Source of the DNA: Gnetum montanum | Lineage: Eukaryota > Streptophyta > Gnetopsida > Gnetales > Gnetaceae | Direction of reading: 5' to 3' | Length of the DNA: 64,000 nucleotides | NCBI GenBank assembly: GCA_015680685.1 | Contig: MNCI01004747.1 | Coordinates: forward strand, 93,712-157,711 | Shown: positions 22,594 through 35,049 of the stretch, in pieces | How the letters are laid out: each line of letters starts with the position of its first letter | Position numbering within the stretch: the stretch's first letter is position 1 | The notes under the pieces: model-generated | The model's input: only the letters and a program-made list of their open reading frames with translations | What the model was told of the DNA's origin: nothing | The model's database searches: none | Program-made: the position numbers and the translations under genes

Positions 22594-23140
22594 GTGAGAG
22601 AGGTCTCATGGTAGAGGTTCCCTTGGTTTCTCCCCATGGTATGGAGGTCATGGAACACTTTGAGGTGTCTTTAAGTGGCACTTAAGTGTTAAAAAACCCA
22701 CCCTAGATTGGCGGTACCAAGAATAAAAAAGACTCTATCCTATTGTTTCCCTTCTTAGTCCTCTTCATATTTATCCTCACTTGGAGAACTACATGTTCCT
22801 AATTTTGTGGTGGTTGCAAATATGTAAGCAGCTAGAATTAGATAGTTTTGGTATGGGGTAAGATTGAACCTTGTACAAAATCATGAGCGAACTGGGGAGT
22901 AAGGCATCCCCTCTAGATACATCGTCCCCTTCCCACCAATGAGGCCTACAGGGTTGTTTGGGTACTCTAGAGGTGTTCCCTCTCTTGTACCACGAAACTA
23001 TGCATGCTATGCTCCCTTCTAAGTATTTGAAGGGGTTACGATGCTTACTTAGAGAATAGTCTCTAGGTCTTCTGCCCTAGGTCCATTGGATCTAAGAGAA
23101 TTCCTTGGGATGTTGGACAACTTTGGGACAACATTGTCAG
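22594..23140. mobile_element. 547-bp insertion flanked by a 7-bp direct repeat, family unknown
   Basis: AATAGGT at 22587-22593 is repeated exactly at 23141-23147. Between them lies DNA that is richer in GC than its surroundings and that has no match in the paralogous helicase copy at about 23690, which acts as an empty site. No terminal inverted repeat and no long ORF are visible. A short non-autonomous element is the simplest reading. Confidence 0.65.
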
Positions 23141-23300
23141 AATAGGTCTAATTTCTGTAATAATATTTAGGATTAGGATAGTTAATTCTTTGAACATTCA
23201 TTTACCTTTTTCTTCACAATGATATAGGAAACTTTTAATAGTAAAAAACCTTCAATCTAAGCTTGGGGAGAAGAATATTTTTGTTAAGTTAGAAGAAAAA
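23141..23300 (+). pseudogene. PIF1-like helicase relic, continuation after the insertion
   Basis: The frame resumes as IVNSLNIHLPFSSQ then KNLQSKLGEKNIFVKLEEK, parallel to the second copy at 23730-23850. This is the extreme C-terminal part of PIF1-like helicases after the LTFxxLSRxR motif. Confidence 0.65.
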
Positions 23301-23479
23301 TAGATTATATCTGACTTTGGTTTTCTTCATAAGCATTGATTCTTCTATTATAAAACATAATAATATCTTATTATTTTGAGTTAAGAATGTTGTTTCTCTT
23401 ATTGATTCATTGATTGCATCATTAATTTTTCTATTTTTCTTTATTTTGTTGTTTAAGTTTTTTTCATATGCAACTTCGA

Positions 23480-23870
23480 ATCCATGACCTACCACTTGAT
23501 GTTATTATGAATTTTGATCCTTATATTAGTTGTCTAATTAATGAGTATAATCATTGATATGTACCTCTTGTTTTGATCATTAGAGAAGGTTCTTGAAAAA
23601 TAACTTGCCAATAATGGTCCATTAATTGTAAGAAATGATATTAGATAAGGCATCTATTAATGAGGGATCAAAAAAAATAATGAGTCTAACTTTTATGACA
23701 CTATCTAGGCTAAGGACCATTGATTCTTTAAAGATTCATCTATCTTCTTCTTTGTAATGATATAGGAAAATTTTAGCAATGAAAAATCTTCAATCTAGGC
23801 TTGTAGAGAAGAGACATTTTATTGAATTAGAAGAGGAAAATATAATAACTTTTCTTATTTGAGGGGTTTT
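23480..23870 (+). pseudogene. PIF1-like helicase C-terminal region, second copy
   Basis: It repeats the end of the first copy: VIMNFDPYISCLINEYN (about 23500-23550), a degraded HKSQG region, then SLTFMTLSRLRTIDSLKIHL (about 23690-23750) and KNLQSRLVEKRHFIELEEE. The LSRxR segment is typical for the family. The copy lacks the 547-bp insertion, so duplication preceded that insertion or the copies come from two helicase genes. Frame changes are needed between pieces. Confidence 0.65.
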
Positions 23871-25800
23871 GACTCCTCTTGCATTTCAATGCAAAGGGCC
23901 TAGAATAGTCATGGAATCATCGAAAGAAGGATAGGGGATGAAAGGTGGATCAATTTTGTAAAATATGGACCTTCTAAACTAGAAAAATATTTTTTGTATA
24001 TTTTTTAAAATAGGAACCTTATACATTTTTCAGATATTTAAGCCATCTACCTATTTTTATGAATAAATAATAAAGTATGATAAATATGAATTTATTGTCT
24101 ATGCCATTGGGACCATGAGATTACAAGGAACATTTTTCATTTCAACGTGTTAGGAAAATTTAATATAATTTATTATATATTAATATTTTATTTAATTATT
24201 ATTTTTATTATTTGATTTAATAAACATCAAAAAAATATCTTTATTTTTAGAGGTCCAATTAAGGTGAAATAAATGTTATTGGGATCTTATTTTACACACT
24301 ATTTTATAATACACCTAGTGAAATTTTTAGACATCTACATTTTTGTGGCTACTCAAATATCTAATTTTCTTCAAATACATTTTATATAATTATATATATG
24401 CACAATATGAAATTTTTCTGCGATGTATTTCTATAATATATTTATGCTTCCAATTAATAATTTTTATCTATTTTATGGCTTCCTTTTGAATTAGTAAATC
24501 AAGGTTAAATCTAGATCCTTGGGGTTTTGTAGCATCTTTATTAGTTTTTTATAGGATTATATAGATAATTACTAGGGGTGTTCCATGATGCTTCATGAGA
24601 AGAAAAAACTTTTCGATTTTAGAAATGTCTACTCATGTATATAATCTTACAATTAATATTTTGAAAAATCATGCAAGAAAAGTTAATTGTTAGTAGAGAG
24701 AATAGTCCTAGTGCTAACAATATTTACATCACTTTTAATTTATGTGCTTAAACTTAAAATGAAAAAAGGATTTAAGGTAACCGTAGAAAGCTATGATGAA
24801 ACATTAGTAGTAGAAAAGCTTAATACATAAGTAAATGGTGCCATATATTCTTCATCAATATTACTTCATCAATTGTTAACATTAGTTTTAATTTTCAAGT
24901 TAACTTTGATCTTATTAGATAAGAATAAATTTGCTTTATATGCTATCTATAAAAATTGATTAATACTTCATATAGTACAAGTTAAAATATTCACAACAAC
25001 TTCTGAATTTTCTAGCTTCTTTATTTCCATTTGATTATTTTTGTTATTAACATTAATATGATTTTTCATATAGTCAACTTTAGATTATTTTTTTTATCTT
25101 AAACACATTTTTTCTTTTCCCTAACATCTTTCTTCTTGAGTAAAAAAGTACAAGCATTAAACAAATTTCCTTCATAATGACAAAAGTTATACGAATTAGT
25201 AAGATTATAAAATGTAATTAACTGAATGTAAGTCTTCCTACCTACTTACAATACCAATTTCTTTTAATAGTTAAGAATATTGATTTAAATAAAAAATAAA
25301 AAATATATAGTATAAAAAATAGATTTCATATTTTGAATGAAATTGAGAAGAATAATAATTATTGGTCATCTCTTTGAAAAATCAATGAAATATTACATAG
25401 CTTAACAAAAATATGGAAGTTTAAAATATTCTTCAACTTGGGCATTAAAACATGGAGTCCACTTATGAATGATCAAAAGTCTACTTATGAATAAATGACC
25501 CTTTGTCAAAGGCATGATGCACTATCAAAGCAATGCCTAGCTCAAAAAGCAAAAAAACAAGAATAATTTCTTACATGAATGACTTAAATTTTTTTTTCAT
25601 CACATTATTTAACTTCAATTACAAGCCAATTAGTCCAACATTTTAACGTTCACATATCATGATGTAAGATCAACAACTAATAATTCATTTACATCATTAT
25701 GAAGAACATAATTAAACATTTTACTTGCAATAATATCACTAGAAGAAGACATCATAAATTTTTGTATGCCAGGTTGTAAATCTACATTCTAAAAACTAAA
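23871..25800. other. AT-rich DNA without recognised genes
   Basis: Long runs of A and T and scattered stops in all frames. It may contain the decayed RNase H and 3' LTR of the copia relic on its right, but I could not identify either. Confidence 0.4.
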
Positions 25801-28800
25801 AAAAAATTATCATTGTTAGAAGAAGTTGAGAGTAAATTGGAATCCCCCATGAGGAAAGATAATTTTGAACAAACCAATTCCGCTAATGAAAACTTAACAC
25901 AAAATAGAGAGAGATATATACACATACACACACCTATATATCTATATATAGGGTAGCAAAAAACTTGTTGTGTTCAAATACATTATCTATTACAGTTATT
26001 ATATTATTAACAAATAATAATAAAATCATAAATTTATGAAGCAACTATCCATGAAGATAAATGCAATGATCAAATTCATCCTTTGAATATCCTTGATTTT
26101 ACATGAAACTGTCAAATTTCTTTTACCATTTCTAGCAACTTGCTTCAATCCATACAAGCTCTTTTTCAATTTGTAAATTACATTTCTATCTAGAGATTAA
26201 AAACCTTCAAAAGCTTCATCTAAGTTTCTTCATGTAGATCACCATGCAAAAAGGATATTTTGATATCTAATTATTCCAATACAAGAATTTTTTACAACTA
26301 AAGAAAAACTCCATAAAATTGGTACCTAAAACTTAATTAAATACTTTTTCAAGTTTGGCTCTATGTGTCTCTTCTCTATATGTTTTTGGTTTTATTCGAT
26401 AAATCCATGTATTTGTAAACGTACTCTTTCATGAAGAAAAACATACTAAATCCCAAGTATCATTTCTTTTAAAGCCATGAGTCTCTTCTTTCATGACATG
26501 TTTCCATTTAGAAGCATGAGAAAAAAAGATTACTTATTAAGGAAATTCAAGTTCATAATTATTTGTGTAGAAAATATATTTTTTAAATTTTGCTAATAAT
26601 CGAGAAACTCTTGAAGATCTTTTTTTCTATTAGTTAATTAGAAGCTTCTTTAAGAGAACTAGACCCAAAGTCATTATTTGTAGAGGTTAACTTAGGAAAT
26701 AAAGTACTCTTGTACTTGAAAATATTTGAATTATTACAATTTTCAATAAATCTAATATATTAGTAAGATTTTATTCTTTTGTTTTTCTTCACGAGGCTTA
26801 TGATACATTACCTCTTCTTTTGAAGATTACATCCAAAAATCTAATAACTTTCTTATTAATTGAATCCCATAGTTTATAACCAAAATCATCTTCTCCATAT
26901 CCCAGTAAAATGCATTTATATACATGAACATCCACTTTTTCAGCATCTTAGTGATAGACACAAGTTTAGAGTCAAAGACATTCATATGAGAAAAAGAAAG
27001 TCTTCTTCTACTCTAAAAATTTCTAGTAGTTTAGCATCTAAAGCTGTGTGAGGAAAATGATTGATAATGTAGCAATATTAGCGGCTTCTACCTAAAAAAA
27101 TATTAGAAAGGCTTAATTATGATAATCCTATGTGTGATCTTTCTAGAAATGTTTTGTTACATGTGTTTGTCACATCATTATTTTGAAGAGTGATAAGAAG
27201 AGTTTTTAAATGAATTATTCCATATGTTTTACAAAAAAATTCTAACTCTCAAGATGTATATTTACCTCCATTATCAATAATAAGTCATTTTATAGAATAG
27301 CCATATTCCTTTTCTAATCTAGTTTTAAAAAACATAAACATTTTAAGAATTTGTATGTTGAAGCTATAGATTAAAGCTATGTTTTATAGCCAAAGTCATC
27401 AATAAACATAATAAAATATGATACTCCTCCAATAGAAGATGTATCAATAGTTCCAACTACATATGAGTAAATAATTTCTAGCTTTCTAGTTGTTCTCTTA
27501 TTGGAAACAGAATCTTTGAAAAATCACTTTTATTGGTTTACAAATTATACAACATTTTTAAAACTCTAAAGAAATGAAAGAAAACTAAGTTAATAAGTTT
27601 CTCAATGCAAGAACCTGCATACTTCTTTCATTTAAGTGGTCAAATGACTTATGCCAATGTAATATATTATTTGTTTATACATAGTTGTAGAATTCTTCAT
27701 GGCTTTAGCATACATTACTTAAGTTAAGCCTTCTTTATGTACATAAGCTAAGAACATAAAGCCTCTTGTGTTTTTCTAAGATTCAAATTTAAAGGCAATG
27801 GAACATCCAACAATATCTACCTAGCTTGCTGAAGTAAGATTCTTAGCTAGGACATGATCATATCTAATATTTCTTAGAATAAGCTTATGATCATTAGCTT
27901 TTTCCAAAGTTATATTTTCAATGCCTATCATTATTCAAAAAGAGATGATTGTTTAAAACCTTGCAATAAGAAGTAATCATGGAAGAATTTGAACAACAAT
28001 CAAAGGAAATACTAGAATTAAAAATCCATACATTAAGAAAAATATGAAGATATATTTGCCTCACTAAAGGTAGCAATCATGATAGTGGTTTATTCACTTT
28101 CTATGTTGATGTGAGCTTCTATAAAATCTTTGTCAAACTATTTTTGTTATCCTTTTTTGTTATTTTAAGCTTCCTTAATCTTATTCTTATGTTTTAACTT
28201 CTACTAATCTTTCATATGGTACTTCTTTTACATGCAATACTTGAATTCAATATCCTTACCAATGGATCTTCCTTTGATTTTGTTTTTTTATAACCTTATC
28301 CTTTGAATTATACTAAGAAAAAACCCTATCTACAATAAAATCCTCTTTAGAAGATTCAAATACATATATTTTATGTGCATTTAATAACTTTGTGAACTTT
28401 GTTTCAATTGAGAATGAAGGAAGAAGTAATCATAAGATTCAAATCATTTTTTAAGGGCTAGTTAATGAACTCAAAATACCAATGACTCTTAAATTTTTAG
28501 GGAAAGTAACTTGTAAATTATATTGAATGAAGAAATCATTTATTTCATCCAAATGGATTTGTAGAAAGAGACCTTCTTTCATCATCATCTTAAAAAATTT
28601 ATTGATAGTATAATATTGATTTATACTAGTCCATTGATCATATCTTTACTTTAACATCTCTCATAATTTATGAATAGTGGCTACCTTGCCATGAAATTGC
28701 AAAATCTTATTAATAAGATAGGAGTTGATGGGGGAAAAAGCCTTTTTGTCCATTCTAGTTTAGTCTTCATTAGATGGAGCCTTTACAATAGATTTTTCTT

Positions 28801-28926
28801 CAACGCAAACTCACAACCCCTTTGGCATAAAATAACTTGTGTCAAAAGTTTTCACATTTCCTAGTTCTCAACTCCAACTAGATTATTTGTAGTCCATGAT
28901 CTTTCTATGACAAAAATGAACAAAAA
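25801..28926 (-). pseudogene. Ty1/copia retrotransposon gag-pol relic
   Basis: Minus-strand pieces occur in the copia order. Integrase end: EYTS-type segment near 27265 and GIIHLKTLLITLQNNDV near 27220-27170; then MFMYINAFYWDMEKMILVIN and EEV near 26930-26820, the conserved stretch after the integrase core. RT follows to the left: IKISFLHGDLHEE near 26255-26215 (AFLHGDLxEE motif) and the LYGLKQ-like segment with FDSFM near 26170-26080. Gag would lie at 28140-28900 but is only weakly readable. Integrase upstream of RT is diagnostic of Ty1/copia. Stops are everywhere. Confidence 0.7.
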
Positions 28927-28938
28927 GCTCCAATACCA
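28927..28938 (-). other. Primer binding site of the copia relic (initiator tRNA-Met type)
   Basis: GCTCCAATACCA on the plus strand, i.e. TGGTATTGGAGC on the element strand, close to TGGTATCAGAGC used by most plant copia elements. One base before the LTR start at 28940. Confidence 0.7.
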
Positions 28939-28939
28939 A

Positions 28940-29114
28940 TGTTGACTATGTTATAAAATAATTTGCAAATTTGCAGAATTATTCTATTAACAATTTGAGA
29001 CAACAAGCAATAAAATCTACACTAAATCAAAGGAGAAAAGAACAAAATGAAATCAACATTAATAAATTGAAATTAAAGAGATGAAATAAAAGATCATAGA
29101 AAGATTATAATTTA
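28940..29114 (-). repeat. Copia 5' LTR, inner part
   Basis: It starts TGTTGACTATG beside the primer site and breaks off where element C begins. I infer that it resumes at 39104 and ends CCAACA at 39448, giving TGTTG/CAACA terminal inverted ends and a total near 520 bp. Confidence 0.6.
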
Positions 29115-29930
29115 TGAATCACATTTTTTTCATCTACTCCAATGTCAGATATTTGATGTTGAAGTGAAGATGCGATGTTCGATATTCGATGTCGTGGGGC
29201 ATACACCAGCCTATAAATATAACACTTGGGCTTATGATTTTGATATTAGTTTTTTTCATAGTTAGCAAAGCTCTTGTAGTTTGTTTTCTTTAGAGTTAGA
29301 ATATTTTCTAAGTGCCCATAGCAGGAGTTTGAGTGTGTATGGATCTTTGTTCAAACACTGATGTACCTAAGTGCAACAGTGTGACAGGAATAAAAATGAA
29401 CCCTTTTGATAATTCTTACATCACTGAGAATAGATTAATGTTTCCATTAATGCACTTTATTTTAATGCATTTGAATTAGGCCATTAATTTCCAGTTGTTA
29501 ATGAACACAAGCATGACCACTTTGAGCATACATATAGTGCTTGGTAACCTAGCAACGCTTAACGTTTGGTAGCCCAGCAGCAGTATATGTGTTGAAGATG
29601 TGTCCAGGAAAGTGGGATGGGTACTTGTGTTAGGCTAGCTAGGTAGTAGATAAATTAGATCCTAAATTATTCTACCTTCCATTATTGTTGTAGGAAATTA
29701 AACTTAGAAAACATAAAGTGATAAAAATCATGTACCTCAATTACAATTAAATCATATCCTTGAGCTTCAGAAGTGTAGTTGGAAAGACAATAAACATTCT
29801 CAATGCCCATTTCACTTCCTAGAAGAACTAGTGCACTGGAGAACTATAGGTTCATAGAATTCAACTAGATCACATGTGAATGCCTTAGTGATTCATATGG
29901 TTGGGCATCAGGGTACCTTGCCACTCATCA
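29115..29930 (+). repeat. Element C 5' LTR
   Basis: Contains GATATTCGATGTCG-type palindromic repeats (29150-29200), TATAAATATA box (29211-29220), and AATAAAAATGA polyadenylation signal near 29390. Ends CCACTCATCA. Confidence 0.85.
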
Positions 29931-29931
29931 T

Positions 29932-29949
29932 TTGCGCCATTGATAGGGA
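29932..29949 (+). other. Primer binding site of element C (decayed tRNA-Asp type)
   Basis: TTGCGCCATTGATAGGGA, against TGGCGCCGTTGCCGGGGA; 13 of 18 positions agree. Directly after the LTR. Confidence 0.65.
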
Positions 29950-30091
29950 CCTTTTGGTTGTCTCATGTGCTATCTAGGATTTAGTGGAAATCATTCAAAA
30001 TCATTGGAACGAACCTTAGATTGTTATCATATTTTACAATTACTACAACAAAAATATACAAGCACACTACATTTTTATCATCTAATTGAAA

Positions 30092-32000
30092 ATGTCTTCT
30101 TCTTAGAGGAATGATTCTCCACCAAAGTCTAATGGAGCTCATTAGCCGGTACCTCAACAATATCAAATGATATATGCTCATCCTAATGATTATGTATCTA
30201 ATTTCACCTTCATCCTACATGAGGATGAATAGCTACTATGGCGTGACATGGAGGGTAACATTGTATTACCACTTGATTGATCTATTCCTACAATGCTTCA
30301 CCAAACACTTATCCATCTAGGTCTTCAGGAATTTCATGCTAAGTATGTTGTGCAAGATAGGGATGCTAGGAATTATCATCCCACTGAGGCACAATGTCTC
30401 CAGGATTGCTAGCTAGAACAATGCCATCAATTTGCAAAGGGAAAAGAATTAATGATTCCCCACTCCTACTATACCAAAATAATGGTGGGAAACCATTCTC
30501 TATGGGTTTTCCATTCAGTGAAATTCCTCTCTTTGACTTCAGTGACGGAGGTCAAAACCAGAACTTGTAGTCCATAATTCACAAACTAGTTCTGGTAAGA
30601 ATGGATCCAATGACAAAGAAGGATCCAAAGAGGCAAGTCAAGGCAAGGATGCAAACAAGAAACAAGATCATGATCATGGTCATGATTGTTGAAGAGGTGG
30701 TAGCAAGCACTGTGATGGTGCTAGTCCTTCCTCTTCACCTTCACCACCACCACCATCATCATCTTTTGGCTCTAATCGTAACTATAGGAGGTGAGATCGT
30801 GATGGAGGTGATCAAAATGACTGATAAGACCAAAATTATCAAAGAGACTATTGGTAAAGGTAAGATTAATGGTGTGGACATTCAAGATAGGCACATTGCC
30901 ATGAATTAAGAGGTAGTAGAGGGCATCGTAGGCATCCAAATCAAGGCCTTGATGAGCCTTTTCTTGTTACCCGAAGTATGCTAAACATTGTAGAGGTAGT
31001 ACAAGTTCCAACAAGGCACTTGAAGGATAGTCGAATCAAAAGGCTAGACATGAACAATATTCTTATATTTGAAGGGGGATATAACTCTGATCCATAGAAC
31101 CATCTCCAAGCTTTTCAAGATGTATGTGCCTTGCAAAACATAGAGAATGAGTGGCAAAATCTTAAGTTGTTCTCATAGACACTCATTAAAGAAGCAAAAA
31201 ACTTATTTTGGTTCTTAGAGTTGGAATCTATCATATGATGTAGTACCATGCCTGAATTATTCAATGATAAATATCAAATGTACTCTAGGGTGTCCAACTT
31301 GAGAAGGTAGATCCAAAAATGATAATAAGAAACACATGAACCCTTGGATGTTGCCATTGGCCAATACTATTCCTTAATGCATAAATGTATTGGCCATGGT
31401 TATTATCAACTAGATCAACTTCATCACATTGTTCGATTACAAATGAGGAGAACCCTTAGTGTTTATGCCCAAGGGCAATTATTAGAATTAAGTGTCCATC
31501 AAATAAAAAGACTAATTGAGCAAGTAGCTAAAGAGGAGGGTGAATTAAGAAAAAGAGAATGTGTAGAAGAGTATAACTATAATCCTTCCATTTACAAGAG
31601 TGAGGTTTGATTTTGTGACAGTGAGAAATAATTTGCACCTAATGAGGTGGTGAATAGGAAAACCTTACCACTCCAAAAATTTTAATATGAAATTACAGCT
31701 AAGTTTGATTAGTTATGGGACTGCATGGATAGCAAATTTTTTGTCCTAAAAATTGTTAAAGAGTCCAAAGAACAAGGTAGTGATCATGAGTGCAAGAGGT
31801 GTAAAGAAGTTGAACGTGCCTATCAAAGAGGTAATGGAAAAATTGCTACAATACAAGAAGTTATGAAAAGTGAATCAGATGATGATGGTGGATGTGACAT
31901 CTACTAGTATGAACATCCTAAGGGATGTTGCCCCATAGTGTCACACTTATAATATTTTGGGATGTATGATTTGAATTTATGACTAGCACAAAGGCAAACA
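30092..32000 (+). pseudogene. Element C gag (broken)
   Basis: ATG at 30092 opens MSSS and is followed within five codons by a stop. Later pieces include YAHPNDYVSNFTFILHEDE (30170-30230), a charged and His-rich stretch (30600-30900), the Gag core with NHLQAFQDVCALQNIENEW (31100-31155), and RRTLSVYAQGQLLELSVHQI (31447-31507) followed by a GELRKRE segment. All parallel B. Frameshifts and about ten stops disable it. Confidence 0.75.
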
Positions 32001-32640
32001 TCTAGAAGATTACCTTATCCTCAAGGTAATTTTAGGTAGTTCCACTAGCAACAACAATATTATACCATCAGAACTCCTTCGCAATCATATGAGCAATATC
32101 AATAGTGGTAGAAACCACAATCATGGGCACTAGCACTAGCAAGACAGGAATACCCTTGCAAACAACGTAACCCATATGGGTATTATGTTTAGTAAATCTT
32201 GTCTCCACGTGACTCCTCTAGTCATGTTTCTACTTTCTAGCCTTACTACTATCCTCTTGATTATTACCAAACACATTCTCCACATGTAAGGAGGGATACC
32301 ACCTCTTACCCTTATCCTCCTCTTGCTCTTGCACATCTTCCTTTTCCAACTACATAGTTATCACTTGCTCCATCTATGCAGCATGAACTACTAGCTCAAT
32401 CGCAATAATGCAACACTACTAGGGCTATTAACCTACAACCAGTCAATCAACTGAGTCGTTTGGATACTTGATTAAAGAAATGATCTTTCTTCCAACCACA
32501 TAGTCCACCTAACCCCTTAAATATACCTATAGTTGACAACCCTATTCCTTTGTCTTCCTCTATCTCAAATACCTTCGAGTCCCCTTCAAACTAAACACCA
32601 CCTAGGATCTATGCTATGATGCTTACTCACACTATACATG
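32001..32640 (+). other. Element C gag-protease linker
   Basis: Pro/Gln/Tyr/His-rich low-complexity coding remnants with stops, as in A, B and D between gag and protease. No domain recognised. Confidence 0.5.
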
Positions 32641-33400
32641 GTTAGATTTGTAATGGAAACCTTCCTAGGAAAGTAGTCAATCCTAGAAGTCCTCTTATTT
32701 ATTTGTAGATGGCTAGCAATGAACTGTGCAAAGCTCTTCTCGACTTAGGTTCTGGTGTCAACTTGATCTATCATGAGATGTATACTACATGGAACTTGCC
32801 TCCTTTAAAAAAGAGAAATATCATATTATAATTGGCAAATCAGTCCATCATTATTTCATTATGACTAGTAGAAGATATTGTGATCATTGTCTGTAGGTGA
32901 TCTTATCTTGCTGATTTCCTAGTAATCAAGGTAGAGAACTGCAAAGGGGACTTCCCAATCATCATGGGAAGGGCATGGATTAGTACCATTGATGTAAGCA
33001 TGGGCATCATAGATCTTTCCCTAGAAATATCCAAAGAAAATGCATTCAGAAAGATCAAGAAGAAGCGAGTTCCATGCATTGCGTACAGTGATACAAGGTG
33101 CAATTTTGTGCAGAAACTATGGGCTATGAAATAAGCATCTATCTCTACATGCTATCAATGTGCACTAGAAGCAAAAATTCAAAGGTGTCTGTATGTAGTA
33201 GCCACAAAAGAAGAGGACACCCAATGGGTAACCACTGATTTTGAGAGTAGTACACTTTGCATGGAATCAACTAAGAGCTTGACATGCACATATGTCATAG
33301 GTATGGATGAACTAGAGCAAGTTCATCACCAACTCTTTGATGATGCAAATGATGATACTTATTGGAGGGAGTTGGAAATTCTTGAAAATTTTAAGTAAGA
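32641..33400 (+). pseudogene. Element C aspartic protease (active-site motif retained, frame broken)
   Basis: KALLDLGSGVNLIYHEMY at 32729-32782 keeps the Asp-containing active-site segment that A and B have lost. Further on come LVEDIVIIV, NCKGDFPIIMGRAWISTID (32940-32995) and KKKRVPCIAYSDT (33056-33095). Internal stops prevent translation. Confidence 0.75.
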
Positions 33401-34960
33401 GCTCCTTGAACTAAAAATGCTATTGACTAGAATGAAACATGTGTTTTTAAAAAATGGGAAGTCGATCATAATCAATGCAAATCTTGCTATGGAATAGAAA
33501 AAGATGCTATTGAATGTGGTTGAAAAATGGTCAGCCACTTTTGCTTGGTCATATCCTGAACTCACAGGGATTGATCCTAGGATATGCCAACATCACATCT
33601 ATACTAATCCAGCAATGAAGCCAAAGAGACAGCCACAAAGGTTATTGAATCCAAAATTGAAGTAGATCATCAAAAAGGAAATCAAACAACTCCTCAAGGC
33701 AAGGTTCATTTACCCCATCGTGGATAGTGAGTGGGTTAGTTCACTCATGATTGTGCCAAAGCAAGGTGGTAAGTGGCAGGTTTGCATTGATTTTGAGTTG
33801 TTGAATATGATAACATTTAAGGAACATTTTCCATTCTTATTTTTTGATTAGGTGCTAGATAGAATATCCGGGCATTGCTACTATAGTTTTCTAGATGGTT
33901 ATAGTGCCTATAACCAAATTCAAATTGCACCAGAGGACCATGCCAAAACAACATCCAAAAGTCCTTGGGGAACTTTTGCATATTGCAAGATGCCTTTCGA
34001 TCTATGCAATGCTCCTGCTACATTCTAATGCTTGGTTTTGAGCATTTTTCAATAGCAAATTGGAAGTGGTATGGAAGTCTTCATGGATGACTTCTTCACT
34101 TATAGAGCTACATTTGAGTAAGCTTTGGACTGCCTTGAGCAAGTGCTAAAATGATGTGTTGAAACAAATTTATGGCTCAAATGGAAAAAAATTCACTTAA
34201 TGATTCAAGAAGACATTGTATTGGGGCACAAAATATCACAAGAAAGAATTGAGGTAGACCCTCAGAAAATAAGGGTCATCCAAGGAATCACCCACCAACT
34301 AGAAACTATCAAAGATGTTTGATCATTCCTTGGACATATTGGCTACTACTGGTGATTCATAGAGAATTTCTTTAAGATCAAAAAGTTATTGGTGGAGATG
34401 ACAAAGAAAGATGGTTCATTTGTCTGGACCACAGAATGTGAAAAACCATTCCAATAATTGAAAGAGAAACTTGTAGAAACTCCAATCCTACAAGCACCTG
34501 AATGGTTTATACCATTTCACATCATGATAGATGCATTAAATTATGTCTTGGAAGCTATGCTTATGTAGATGGATGATAATAAATGTCCATATTCCATCCA
34601 CTGTGCTAGTTGAAGCATTGTGGATGTACAATTGAACTACACCACCACAAAAAAGAATTGATGGCAATGGTGTTTGCTCTAGAAAATTTCAGGGATTATG
34701 TGCTTGGATACAAAGTGTTTGTGCACATGGACCACAATGCCATCCACTTCCTGATGAACAAGCCAACAGTAAGTCCTTATGTCATACGGTGACTAGTGCT
34801 CTTTTAGGAATTTGATCTTACGATGGTTGATCAAAAGGACATTGAGAATGTGGTCACTAATCACTCATCTCAATTATGATGGGACAATAAAGAAGAAGAA
34901 AATCCATTATTTGATATGTTTCCTAATGAGTTCCTCTTTGTTGGGGCTATAACTAAATAA
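33401..34960 (+). pseudogene. Element C reverse transcriptase and RNase H (broken)
   Basis: RT pieces: FAWSYPELTGIDPRICQHHI (33540-33600), GGKWQVCIDFELLNM (33765-33810), YSFLDGYSAYNQIQIA (33881-33930), GMEVFMDDFFTY (34070-34105) and SFLGHIGYYW (34324-34353). RNase H pieces: FHIMIDALNYVLEAML (34517-34564), ELMAMVFALENFRDYVLGYK (34657-34716), FLMNKPTVSP. The order equals element B. Many single stops and some shifts are present. Confidence 0.82.
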
Positions 34961-35049
34961 TTTCCCAATGAGCTTAAATGGTACAATGACATTCTCACCT
35001 ATCTTCTCACTTAGGAGATGTCACTAGGGTTGGACCACTAGAAGAAATA

